NCBI RefSeq assembly: GCF_002994745.2
Contig: NC_037092.1
Span: 9,724,501 to 9,788,500 of the forward strand
Reading direction: 5' to 3'
From: Rosa chinensis
Lineage: Eukaryota > Streptophyta > Magnoliopsida > Rosales > Rosaceae
Length of the DNA: 64,000 nt
In this document: in pieces, positions 1 through 10,946 of the stretch
Layout: each line of letters opens with the position of its first letter
Numbering within the stretch: position 1 is the stretch's first letter
The notes under the pieces: generated by a model
The model's input: only the letters and a program-made list of their open reading frames with translations
Told to the model about the DNA's origin: nothing
Database searches by the model: none
Position numbers and translations under genes: made by a program

Positions 1-1872
1 CGGCTGTTTTTCCAGATCTCGCATCGGTCCATGCTTTGGCAATTGTTCGCTTCATTTCTTCATCCCCTTCATTGTACATATTCTGCAAGTTATGCATACA
101 ATAATTGGCCCATCAGTCACCTCACAGATACATGGTTCACATATGCAAGTGCATGCATTTAAGTACGAATGAAAAGATTTGTTTAGATATGCTCATCCTG
201 CAAAAACTCAAAAATTTATGAACTGACCTTCATCAAGTCCATGATTCCTGCCATAGGATCCTTCTCTTTATCCAAATTCGGCTTTAGCTACAAGATCAAC
301 ATATCCGTATGTTAGTTCCAATTCTGCCCTTGAAAACATAATAGGAACAGTCTGATGTATGAACTTACCTTGTCCTCCTTGAAATGCAGATCCAGCCAGT
401 TCCCCTTTGAAGCTTTAATCAATGTAATCACAACCCTTGTAGGCTTAACTAGCACCTTACACTTCTCTGGAACAATCTGACTATGGAGTTTAGGTATAGC
501 ACATCTGTAGTTCCTTCCTTGGACATCATGCAATTTGATATCAATGGAAGTAGGCTTGATCTCAGTCTCCATTTTCTCCTGATCAACTCCCTCTAAAAAT
601 ATATATATCTACAAGAGGAATGAAGAATTATCAAAATAGAATCAAAGCTATAAAGACACCCAAAAGCATAGAAGCAATTTAAAAAACAAACGATTAGTGC
701 CTAGTAGAGAAACAGCACAAGTTCTCATACTAGGATGAAGTAAAATATCATTTCTCTGTGTGATGTTTCTTTGCGGGACATTACCTTCACTTTATCAGTA
801 TCTTGCTCCCAGCTGAATGACCCAAGTGTAACATAATTCAGAGCTGGGGTGGAAGGCACCTTCACTGCCGTAGAAATTGGAGTTGGAGTTGGAGTAGGAG
901 TTGGCAAGGTAGGTTTAGAAGCAGCCTCTTTTGACAACTGTGCAGTGATCAAACCACACTAGATTCTATAAGCAAACACAGAGATATCTTCTAGCCTCTT
1001 TTAAAAGAAACTGTACACAGGTGTGCTAAAAGTGAATGTGATGAGGCTGGGTTTATAAACATTATATACTCTTATAGTCTTTGAAGAATTTCAACCTTGT
1101 ATTTTTACCAACAGCATCATTGATCGAATTACAACCGTTGGTTTACAGGATACTTCAAATGAAGGTTTTCATCGCTATAATAACATTGATATATTCTGAT
1201 ATGAGTGATATCTATGTTTTATATCCATCCAAGCATGTATCCATACACATATACAAGTAGACTTGCCCGACACATTAAACATGATTACAGCCATTCATAA
1301 TGCTAATCCAACTCTACTAATGCTCCATTTGTACCATTCCTAATGAAAAGTTCCAATCTTGAACCGGTAAGCATACTTTGTACAAGTTTCAATCGAAAGA
1401 TTAAACTTTTATCATTGACAGTTTCACACACAAAATGACACAATCAAAGATGCCCAATTCATGTTCATCATAAGCAAACACAGCCCTAATTAGTATGATT
1501 CTTTTCCCACTAAAACCTCCATTAAAACCATATATAACAACTGCTTAAAGCACTCAACTTTTAACATAGACAATTGAAAAGAACCCACTTCCTCCCACAT
1601 ACAATTTTTCTTCCATAGCTACAAACCCAATTTCATTTGATGAATTGGGTGTGAATTTTCAACGCTATTTTGTCAAAAAAGCTCGTTTCTTTTTAGAGAA
1701 ATGCAAGGAAAACCCACAAGAAGAAACCGATATGATTTAAGAAAGGAGGGACCTTTTCCAAATTGCCGATTTCAGAGGAGATGAGATTGAGAATACGGGG
1801 TCGTTTTGCAATGCTCTGGATACGGCGGAGCTCCTCCAAATCTAGCGCCACTTCTTCTTCTTCTGCTGCCAT
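1..1872 (-). CDS. CacyBP/SIP-type CS and SGS domain protein, 3' end off the window
   Basis: Five exons on the minus strand: 1872-1753, 937-785, 608-369, 287-228 and 82-1. All the junctions are GT-AG and all are phase 0, and the last exon runs off the left edge only a few codons before the expected stop. The 218 visible residues read as an N-terminal helix (MAAEEEEVALDLEELRRI), a Pro/Thr-rich linker, a CS (p23-like) domain from about residue 75 (GSFSWEQDTDKVK, then NYRCAIPKL and KGNWLDLHF) and the start of an SGS region (DPMAGIMDLMK, DEEMKRTIAKAWTDAR). Family members are adaptor proteins: in animals CacyBP/SIP links S100 proteins, Siah and SCF ubiquitin ligase parts; the plant role is less clear. 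The start was chosen because exon 1 opens with this conserved N-terminus directly upstream of a donor. It looks intact as far as seen. Confidence 0.9.
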
Positions 1873-1936
1873 TTTCTGGTTTCTGCTATACTCACTCTGG
1901 TGGTTTCTGAACAGCTCCGGTGGTTTTAGATGGGAT

Positions 1937-1943
1937 TTTATAT
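1937..1943 (-). promoter_or_regulatory. Candidate TATA box of the CacyBP-like gene
   Basis: The minus strand reads GAATATAAAATCCC about 65 bases before the ATG at 1872. Position and sequence fit a core promoter with a short 5' leader. It is based on sequence only. Confidence 0.35.
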
Positions 1944-2354
1944 TCTATGTGGAAAGAAAATGCTAGAACCTTGCCGAGGGAATTGGGAGGGGACAGATTG
2001 GGAAGTTTCCTATGAACTTTTTTGAAGTTCTGTCTTTAATTTTGAAGAAGGTTCTAGTGAATATTTGGGCTGCGCATGTTTGTGTCAATAGATGAGCCCT
2101 CTATTTTCTCCTCAGCGGCCCACTGAAAATAGTCTCTCCCTCTCCGATAATTAGCGATTTGAATTTGAAATTATTGAACTCGAAACTTTGGGTATGAAGA
2201 TACATGTTATTAACCTATCAAACTACAGTCCTCGAGATCATTCTCTTTCCTAAAGTCACATAGAATCACAAGAACTTTGTCACGTAGCATTATCTTGTAC
2301 TACAACAACGGTACCATCTTATATATGAGGATGGGGTATTACAATCAAAGCAGC

Positions 2355-3622
2355 CTATGCCTTCTGTAGAGGATTGGCAATTAGAATGGTCTGAAGCTGC
2401 TTTTGCAATCGGGCTCTTGTTTGGTAATTAGAAGCCAGCTTTCTGTTCACCTCTTCCTTCATAGCCAAAAGCTCAGACTTTCTCTTCTCAGCTGCAGCTA
2501 TCTCACAGTTACTTGTGCAATTGTCACTGCCTTGAAATTCCACAAAGCTTGACTTAACCTGAGATACAAGATAAAAAGAAAAATAACTTTCACAAGTGGT
2601 GTGAAGATGCATCAATAAATTTTACTAGAGTTGAATTCTCATCGTGAGTGTGAAGATAAGTGCTCTACCACTAGAATATATAAAGATCCAAGCACAACAA
2701 CACAAATAACATGCGAAAATCTCGCTCTCATCGTGAGTGTGAAGATAAGTGCTCTACCACTAGAATATATAAAGATCCAAGCACAACAACACAAATAACA
2801 TGCGAAAATCTCGCTCTCATCGTGAGTGTGAAGATAAGTGCTCTACCACTAGAATATATAAAGATCCAAGCACAACAACACAAATAACATGCGAAAATCT
2901 CGCTCTGCATATCAAGTAAAAGCTAAATCCGACTACGATCATAATCTTTTGTTCTCAAACTAACTGCAAGCAAATAGGGGTTTTAGGGCTCCATTTTACC
3001 TCATTGATACCATTCTTCAAATTCTCAATCTGCAATTGACATTCCCAAGCAAAACTCTCCACATTTTGCTTAAACTCCTTCATTTCAGCTCCCTTCACCT
3101 CATAAAACCTGTTCCTCTCCTTCTCCAATCCCTCAAGCTCCTCCACCTCACTCTTCAAAACCCTAAAATTCCACCCCCAATTCAACCCAACATCACAATC
3201 CAATTCAACCAAATCAACCAAAACCAATCAACCAAAATCAAAAATTCAATACCTCAATTTCTCTAAATCACTCTGGTATTTCGCGTCGAGCCGCTCGATA
3301 TCGGACCGGAGCGCCCAGATCTTGAAGCTTTGGGCCGCGATCTTCTGCTCCAGCACCAAGCACCGCTGCTCCATCGCCCCCATGCTCGCGAGCTTCAACG
3401 CCAGCTCCTGAGACTTGTTCGCCTGCGATTCTTTCTCCACCTGAAAACGAATCCGGAATTGATCAGATTGCGGCCGCCGGGAAAGTTTCTTTGGTTTTGA
3501 TCTGAAATTAGACAGGGGTTGCGGAGAATTAGGGTTTGAATTGGGACCTGGAGGAGAGAGAGACGTTGGTGACGAGTGTGATCCATGTGTTCGAGTCGGT
3601 CACGAAACGCCGAGAGCGCCAT
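2355..3622 (-). CDS. SPC24: Coiled-coil protein, probable SPC24 (NDC80 kinetochore complex) subunit
   Basis: Four exons: 3622-3548, 3440-3253, 3162-3000 and 2558-2355, joined in frame into 209 residues. The protein starts MALSAFRDRLEHMDHTRHQR and continues as almost uninterrupted charged heptad-rich helix (about residues 20-200), with no membrane segment or enzyme motif. From memory, start and spacing match the plant family that includes Arabidopsis MUN (At3g08880), described as the SPC24 homologue. SPC24 pairs with SPC25 at the centromere end of the NDC80 complex, which ties kinetochores to microtubules. The gene lies about 480 bases upstream of the CacyBP-like gene on the same strand. Intron 3 holds a tandem triplication. 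Another coiled-coil family is possible; the gene model is surer than the function. Confidence 0.7.
2641..2907. repeat. 89-bp unit repeated three times in tandem
   Basis: Copies at 2641-2729, 2730-2818 and 2819-2907 are identical except for the last base of the third. They lie in the last intron of the SPC24-like gene, about 80 bases from the acceptor, so the splice sites are untouched. Short open frames reported here are only the repeat read through. Confidence 0.95.
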
Positions 3623-3690
3623 TGCTGATCGGAAAGAGGGAGAGAGAGCTCGGAAAGACGGAAGCGCCTAATGACATTTTGAATTTCGGA

Positions 3691-3700
3691 CTATATATAG
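3691..3700 (-). promoter_or_regulatory. Candidate TATA box of the SPC24-like gene
   Basis: CTATATATAG lies about 70 bases before the ATG at 3622, which would give a 5' leader of about 40 bases. It is followed upstream by a 20-base T run (about 3715-3735 on the plus strand). Confidence 0.5.
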
Positions 3701-3735
3701 AGCCTTCAGGACTCTTTTTTTTTTTTTTTTTTTTA

Positions 3736-4459
3736 AGTTGTTTACTTTGCGATACAAAACCTTTCATTTTGAAATCTCTATTGACATAGATGATTGTATA
3801 AAAGATTCTACATCCAGTCAACATATCCGCCGTAAAGTTTGTTGTTCGCCTCGCACAAAATATGACTAAACTGAATTTCGTCAAATCAGCTAAGATTTTA
3901 TTGACTCATAATTTGAATATTTAGGAGTATTACAATTCTTAATAGGGCAATCGATGACTTATTTGGAGTCAACTTTTCACAAGTAATCTTCCATGTTGGT
4001 TATGAACTTACGAAACCAGCATTAAACATTCACTCAGTGCAAGAGCTTGAGACTTCTCTTTTTTTTTTTTTTTTTTCATTTTCTTTGTTTCTAGTAGAGA
4101 ATGAGAGTGATGAACCTTATGTTTAATACGTCTCACTGAATTTAGTACTTTCAATGCTTCACGTGTAAAGAACTTTACACTTATGTTTTACATTATATCA
4201 AAGCTTTGTGTATTCGTATTGAATCAGAACCATTTGGTTTATTTAGGGTAGGGATTAATTTTAGCAATTCAATCAACACTCTGTTTCTTTAGATATTTGG
4301 TTCCGATGTAAAATTTTGCGAAAACTGTTCTTTGGATAAACCGTCTTGACAAGTTGGATGAAATTAAAGGTTCTCATTCTACAGTCTACACTTCATGTTT
4401 CCTTTTTTTGATAACTTAAATTTTATTTTTTTATGATAATTTTGACCAAAGAAGAAAAT
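3736..4459. other. Intergenic, AT-rich, no gene seen
   Basis: It contains a second T run near 4060 but no open frame with recognisable protein, no inverted repeat and no tRNA-like motif. Confidence 0.6.
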
Positions 4460-4473
4460 AGGGAGTGTGATTT

Positions 4474-5388
4474 ATATTCAATACCGAGCCCCAAAGATAA
4501 AACGGGCTCCCGAAAACTCGGAGCTTAATATACCGAAACCTAGGGTTTCATGAAGCAGGGCGGCGGCGACCGAAAGGTTTTCTGCACGCTATAGGCTTGT
4601 TGGTGGAGGCGTTGGACCCGTGATAGGATCGTTGTTTGGTGTTGGGGTTGGAGTTTGAAGATCTAGTTCCATCGTCGTACTGTGGCAAAGCAGTCACCTC
4701 TGAGGCGGTAATGTTGGGTTGAAGACGATGCCGACGTGAGGCGGCGTTGGTTAGGATTGTTTTGTCAAGGTGAGTAACGACCAGCGACGTTCAGTTAAAG
4801 GCAACTCGGATCCTTGCGGGCCTTCTTCGGGGGGAACTTCTTCTGGTGGCTCCTATGGCTGAAGAACGTTGGCGGCCGCCAAAGTGATGCGGATAGGCTG
4901 CTTTTCTCGAAGTTCATCTCCAGCCTTACTTGAGAGGCTGAGAAGGAGGGAACAGGGTTGGGGTCTAGGGTCTTAGTTTCTCTGGGCAACAGCAATGCGG
5001 ACTGGTGGGCTGGGCCTTCTCTCTTTTGGGTTGGCTTGGTTTGGACCTTTTGGGGGTGGCATATCTTGCTCTTAGTCCTATATTGCTGCTAGGTCGAAGC
5101 TATCTGCTGTTTTCATGAGTGGAAACGTACACCATGAGGGTCTTAGGCGTCTAAGCTTCTGAAGATAGTTATTTTGCCTTAGGGTGTATAGGAGTAGGGG
5201 ATTTTATTTTCCTGCATTTTACTTTCTAGTATTTTCCTTCTTGGTTTTTAAGTTTAGAAATCTCCGCTTTTTTGGAGTTTAGTCTTTTAATAATTGAGCA
5301 TCGTTTATGTAGTATGAAGGGTGCTTGTGCCCTTCATGCTTGACCGAGTGAGGATAGTCTTCCGTTGCCCTAAAAAAAAAGAAAAAAG
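4474..5388 (+). mobile_element. Non-coding retroposon with A-rich tail and target duplication
   Basis: A GC-rich 5' part (from about 4500, GGGCTCCCGAAAACTCGG) and a T-rich 3' part end in an A-rich tail at about 5372-5388. AGGGAGTGTGA-TTT occurs just before (4460-4473) and just after (5389-5403), with a one-base slip, as expected for a target-site duplication. A GC-rich start, a poly(A) end and a long duplication fit LINE-driven retroposition. No reverse transcriptase is encoded. It resembles the elements at 35966-37201 and about 52930-54012 in layout. Confidence 0.65.
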
Positions 5389-5403
5389 AGGGAGTGTGAA
5401 TTT

Positions 5404-6484
5404 CACTTCCCAATTTATACTCTAATCTCTTAAATCACATTGCATCCAATAACTTCTAATCACTGTACGTCACTTCATGAATAGATTCAAGATTTACCCT
5501 ATTCTCTTATACTAATTTTGATCAAGGCTAATACATCAGAAACAATCAGGTAGTCTAAACTGTAATCCCTTAAAGCTATGCTCATCACTTTCCCCAAATG
5601 TTGACACAATTACCACCTTAATTACAAGAAATTCCACACCAAAAAGTTCCCCATATGCACATGCAACACATTCCAGATCGGTGTGAATCATTAAAGAACA
5701 TCGACTCCTTTTGCTAGATATGTTAATTTCCATTTTCAGAAACATACCCAGCTTCCATGACTTCCAAAGATGCAGAATCTTGGTCTCTAAGTAATAATCG
5801 CTATGCCCTTTTTTCTTTTTCTTTCACAATGAACCAAGAACCCTAAAAAGATCTAGCTAGTACTATGCCTACTCTTTAAAGAGTCAGATTTTCACATTGC
5901 TGTGACTTGTGGAGCAGTGTTTTGTTACTTCCTGAAGAACACATACATGTGCAGACCGCAGAATTTCCATATATGCCTGGGTAATGTGATTTGTATCCGT
6001 CGTTTATGATTGATGCACTTCTGACTAAGCAAACTGGAAAAAACTGAAAACTTCCATGTGAAAGAGGACAATGCCTTTGAGGGCCTAAATCAAAGAGGAA
6101 GCTAGCAGCCACTTTATAAAAGCATCTTCCACAATGTTATCTATAAAACAAATGGTAAAGGGTTTCGACTAAAGAAGTGATTAGAGCCTAACGATCATGA
6201 TCCCTTAACATGGTATGAAGCTTAGCCTATACATCATTGTGACTCTTTTAGAATCAGAGGTCATTGTTTTTAAGGATTAACTACCACAACCAGACAATTG
6301 CTTTTGACCTATTTGGGGAACAAAAGCAGGGGCTGTAGGAGCACTACCTTATCACCATTGCTATTTCGTAAGGGGTAATAGGCAGCTTCCATTATATGAT
6401 TATCCTATCACTTGAATAGTTGAATTTAAAAAGACCCTTTCAATTGTATCTTAATTAGTAATTGCTTTGACATTAGTATACATG
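5404..6484. other. Intergenic, no gene seen
   Basis: Only short open frames without recognisable protein. I saw no hairpin large enough for a microRNA precursor that I would support. Confidence 0.5.
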
Positions 6485-6606
6485 TCATGATACACATACA
6501 ATAAACCCCCATACCCGGGTTCGAATCCCGCCGACGCTTATTGGAGTTAAATATCAATATATTCTTGATGGTATAGAGGGAGGAAGTTTTCTGACAAGAT
6601 GCCCCG
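6485..6606 (+). mobile_element. Fragment of a tRNA-derived SINE
   Basis: It holds a Pol III B-box-like motif (GGGTTCGAATCCC at about 6517-6529) followed by CGCCGACGCTTATTGG-AGTTAAAT and then GGGAGGAAG-TTTTCTGACA. The same order of motifs, diverged, occurs in the complete SINE at 62715-62923 on the other strand. The 5' part and the A tail are missing or unrecognisable. It is not a tRNA gene: no acceptor stem or D arm pairs with it. Confidence 0.65.
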
Positions 6607-9090
6607 AGCACATCAAAATATCAATTCGAGATGACCTAAGAAGGAAACGGAAGAATTGAGTACGTCATTCTCATTTCTTATTTTGATCCCGCCAGTATTG
6701 ACTAACATTTTGAATTGTGAGTCATTCTCATTCTAGTAGATATGCACGAATCACAAATATTTCTAGTTGTCTAACATGTTGTCGGGATCCATCTTTGCAG
6801 GAAGGACAACATTGGAATCCTCGAACCTTCATTTTCCCTTCTGCATCTGTCTGCCTCTCTTATTCTATGTATTGGGATATCTAATATACATATACCACCA
6901 GAATACGTTTACTCCCATGTACAGGAATTAGCTAGACTCCCACATTAGTGACATTACACATCTAGAATTTTCAACTTCAATCATTTTGGAATAATTCTAG
7001 CGTATGCCAATGATTAAACTAATGTTTCATCAAGAATCATAATATACAAAAGGAGAGCCATATATTCTGTGTCAGATCATTGGGCCGACAGAATCATTTT
7101 TGAGAATTATGGTGTGGTCCATAGTATCATCCTGCTCTTTTTGCTTAGTAATCGCTGATAGCAAATCTCATTTAGATGTCCAAATCCCACAGTTCTACCA
7201 GAATTTCCTCCTAACCAAGCAATATGGGGAGTCATAGAGAAAGCCTTAAGCAGTGTGATATATGCTTATATATATGTGTGTGTGTCTCTGATGATTGGAT
7301 TTATGTCCTACCAAAGCCAAAAGGTTAAGGGTATTAAGAAGAAGAAGACAATTAAGAAGATGTATTACATGTATGATGCAAAGAAACGACAGATAAAGAC
7401 AGTGGACAGAAACAATATGACATATATATATCCAATCCTATGAAACTTTGAATCGAGCTAGGCATTCCCAAATACATATGAATCCATCAATCCAATTTAG
7501 ACAAGGAATGGACTAGCTAGCTACCTAGCTGTGGAGTATGGGATCTGACAATCATATATGCTTTTGTCTGGTCAGAAAACAAAGGCTATTTTGATTTAGT
7601 TTTCGGCAAGAACACAGCTGGCCAATTTTTAATAGCATTGTTGTATGACTAGAACATGGCTTAGCCAAAAAGGCCAACAAACCGCCGCGCTATAACAATT
7701 TTCTGTAGAAGTACGTAGATCAGCTAAAGGTTCACAGAGAACAACTACGATCTCATATGTACATGTAGAGAGTACAGATTCCCCTACCTGTTGGGAATGA
7801 ACTCGCATGCTAGCTTGTTTTGTTTGCCTAGTTCTCATCTCCCGGCTTCTTTGAGACGTTTCATCAAATACTTTATCTTAACCTCTTTGCGTACCCTTCA
7901 TTCACTCAACACGTTATCTTCTTGCCTACATCTCTTTCAAGTTATTCAACAAACATCTTATCTTTACACCGTTACAAAAATTTGAGGGAAAACGATTGCC
8001 TTTAATGTCGCCCCTCATATCCGCCATTGTATGTTGGTTAAGATCATAAGTGATGCTTGGGTTTTCAGCTTTCATGCCATATTATTAGACTCTAAAAGCT
8101 TAACTGTCATGGAATCAGCTAGAAAACAATGTATATCAAGCTAGCTAATTACCGAGTGATCGTACTGTTGTCTTTTGCTTTTATATCCAAAAATGGAGAA
8201 TGCTTAGTGGGTGGTGTGGAAATTGTTGGTGCGCATGTGCACCGCATTGGGTGATGTCAATAGGTAGACCGTCCTCATCATGTTGAACTAAGGCTGAGCT
8301 TACATTGTCTGCCCTCAGCTCTTATTACAGACAAACAAAAGCTAGGAAAAAAAAGGCTAACTTTGCATAAAGGATTCGCAAGGCAATGAACAATGCTGAC
8401 GGTTATAATAGGCCAGTGAGGAGTAAAGCTTTCGCCGCCCAATATATGTTATTTGATCCGTCAAGATAATCAAAAGAACCAAAGAAAGCCTTCCCTTTTC
8501 TGTACTTTAGGCTCTCTCTCATTATCTCATTTTTATACTCGAACTTTATGCATCATATTTGATTTGATATATATTAAGAGAGAAAGAGTCACAGAGTCAT
8601 AAACAGAAAGCAAATGTGAGAAAATATTATAGAAGCAGGAACAGTTATGGATTCCACGTTCCAAAGGAAAAAGCTTTTCCTTGCAACCAATGAAGAGAGC
8701 CATCTGGTATTCTCACTCTACATATTGTAATTTCTTCTCTAATTAACAACCACATATTTGTACATGCATACATACTTTGTTAAAATCAATGACAGAGAAA
8801 TTAAATTGAGAAATAAATCTCGTTTTACAGCATCTTAATTTGACTACTACTTGTCACAGTTAATAAAGTCAACTAATGGCTTTATCTTCTCTAACAAATT
8901 AACTGCTACGCTGATCGAAGACGACGATGAAGATGATATATATGATGATCCATTTCTGGTTCTTGTGCTTCCGTTTCTGAAGATCATTGAGAATGTAAAA
9001 AGACCCAATTGAAGAAATTAACCCGCAGTAAATCCCTCCTCTTCAAAAAGTAGTATTTACATCACTACCATTAATCCATTTGTCATTTGC
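6607..9090. other. Intergenic, no gene seen
   Basis: AT-rich sequence with many stops in all frames. It forms the downstream flank of the GH17 gene; its 3' UTR probably ends between 8700 and 9090. Confidence 0.5.
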
Positions 9091-10507
9091 TTAAAATGGT
9101 CTTCTCATATAAACTTGGAAGGTCACCACACAAACAAAGATGCAGCTCACCCAGCTTTGGTGAAAGTCCATTGACTGTTTACCACAGTAAATATTAGTTA
9201 TATAGGAAGACGAAAAAAAAGAATGAAAGAAAATAATAAATAAATGGTGAGAAAGAAACTCTTTTTTTTTTTTCCTTACCTTTGTGGCAGAGGAAGTGAG
9301 ATCAGAAATTGAAGCAGTCGAGGTTGATGAGGTAGTTGAAGTAGTTGACAAAGCAGACAATCCCACATTGTAAGCCATAGTTCCATCAGGTTGAAATAGA
9401 CCGTAATTCCTCTCTGAAGTTGGTCCAGGCTTCATGTTCTCATTGAAAAGAGCAAAAACATAGATTTCAAGCCTCATTCTAGGCCTCAAAGGTGTGCCTT
9501 CATTTGCCAATTGCCTCCTCAGCAAGTTTCTATTGTAAATAGCAGCATTCTGCAAAGTTGCACCGATTTCATTGGCATCGCCCTTGGATGGCCACCCCGT
9601 CTCCGAAACCTTGACCTCGATCCCATTGAACCCCAACCGCGCCATAGCGAAAATGGCTGCATCTACTTGAGCATACAACATATTGTCATAGTGCAACTTG
9701 GTATAAGGGTCAATCATGCCCGAATTGGGATTGAAGAGCACATAGTCTAGAGAAATTTTATTCGGGCTATCTTTGTATGCAAAGTAGGGATATGCATTGA
9801 TCCAAAAAGGTGCCTTCGTTGTTTGCAAGAACTGTAACAATTGTGACATGACACCAGCTACTTCAGTTTTGAAGCTCCCCGCGGAAGGCGGGTAGGATTC
9901 TTCGAGCACTGCTAAAGAGCAAGGTGTTGAGACCTTAATGTTTGAGTCAAGGCCTAACTGAGTTAGTGCCGCTTGAATGCTGACCATGGCTGGGACAAGA
10001 TTATCTAGCAGCACGGTTGTGTCATCGTCGGTGAAGACCTCATTCCCTACCGCAATGCTGGATATTTTCGTGGCGGGGACATAAGGCTTGATGTGGGCGT
10101 TAACCCATTGAAGGGCTGCTTGGGGGTTCATCAACTGGCCTAACATTGCGTTTTCGATTGTCACCATTAGCTCAACGCCGGAATTGGCAAATGCTGTTAG
10201 TACTTGAGGATTCGTGTCGTAAATTCTTGCTTTTGTGACCTTAAGGGAGCTTAAGAGGTCTAGGACTTTCTGTGGTTCTAGCAAATTGTTGCCGAGTTGG
10301 CCATAGTTGATGCCAAGTGATGTAACTCCTTGTAATTCTGTTAAAACATAACAAAATTTTGGTTAGAAAAATGAACTTAAACAATGTACCAAACACAAAA
10401 ACCAAGAGAAAAAATAAAGAAACCAAAAATGCATGCATGGTACCCGAGAAACAGAGCAAACAGAGAAGAAAAGCATTGATTCTGGCAATTCTGCTAGAAA
10501 TTTCCAT
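9091..10507 (-). CDS. Glycoside hydrolase family 17 beta-1,3-glucanase, GPI-anchor type
   Basis: Three exons: 10507-10444, 10337-9280 and 9174-9091, giving 401 residues. Exon 1 codes a hydrophobic signal peptide (INAFLLCLLCFS). The mature domain opens with GVTSLGINYGQLGNNL. The two GH17 glutamates are visible: the acid/base in SSIAVGNEVF (E121) and the nucleophile in VKVSETGWPS (E267); ALFNENMKPGP and NYGLFQPDGT follow. After a Ser/Thr-rich spacer, the last exon adds a hydrophobic tail (CIFVCVVTFQVY) typical of GPI attachment. No X8/CBM43 domain is present. Expected role: cutting callose or other beta-1,3-glucans at the cell surface, for example near plasmodesmata. Intron 2 (9279-9175) is exactly 105 bases and stop-free in frame, so unspliced RNA would code a 35-residue insert. 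Closest recalled relative is Arabidopsis At1g30080. Confidence 0.95.
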
Positions 10508-10910
10508 AGATAGATAGAGAGAGAGGGAGAGAGAATCTGAAGGATTGGGAAGGAACTCAAAGGAAGAGGAAGGGAGATATAGAGAAGCTGAGAATTCCTT
10601 TCTTTTCTTGGTTTGGAAATATTTGGGTTTGGGAGCTGAGGGGTTTTAGCTTGCCTTGCCTTGACAATGTTGTCTTTGGCTCTTAACCTCTAAACTGGTT
10701 TTTAAATGACTTGATGATCCCAATTTCTTCAAGGAGATGGTTTCTTTTGGAGCTGTCTGATCAGCTTGTCTCTTTCCAACCCACTCCTGACGCCAACTCC
10801 CGTCAACTTGATATGACCAAACAGCCCTGATCACTTTCTTGCGATAAAGGCAAAGTGAAATCCCACTAACTTGGTTAAACATGGGGGAAGAGCAACTTAA
10901 GGGATCCAAA

Positions 10911-10913
<3 letters not shown>

Positions 10914-10944
<31 letters not shown>
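10914..10944. repeat. Run of 31 G residues
   Basis: An unbroken G homopolymer about 400 bases upstream of the GH17 start codon. Such a run is rare in plant DNA and hard to sequence, so the true length is uncertain. Confidence 0.9.

Positions 10945-10946
<2 letters not shown>

Noticed and set aside
6481..6545. tRNA gene suggested by CCCGGGTTCGAATCCCG
   Set aside because: No acceptor stem, D arm or anticodon arm can be placed, and the downstream sequence matches the SINE at 62715-62923.
10646..10909. 87-codon frame upstream of GH17
   Set aside because: No recognisable domain, no support from context, and it lies in the promoter region of the GH17 gene.
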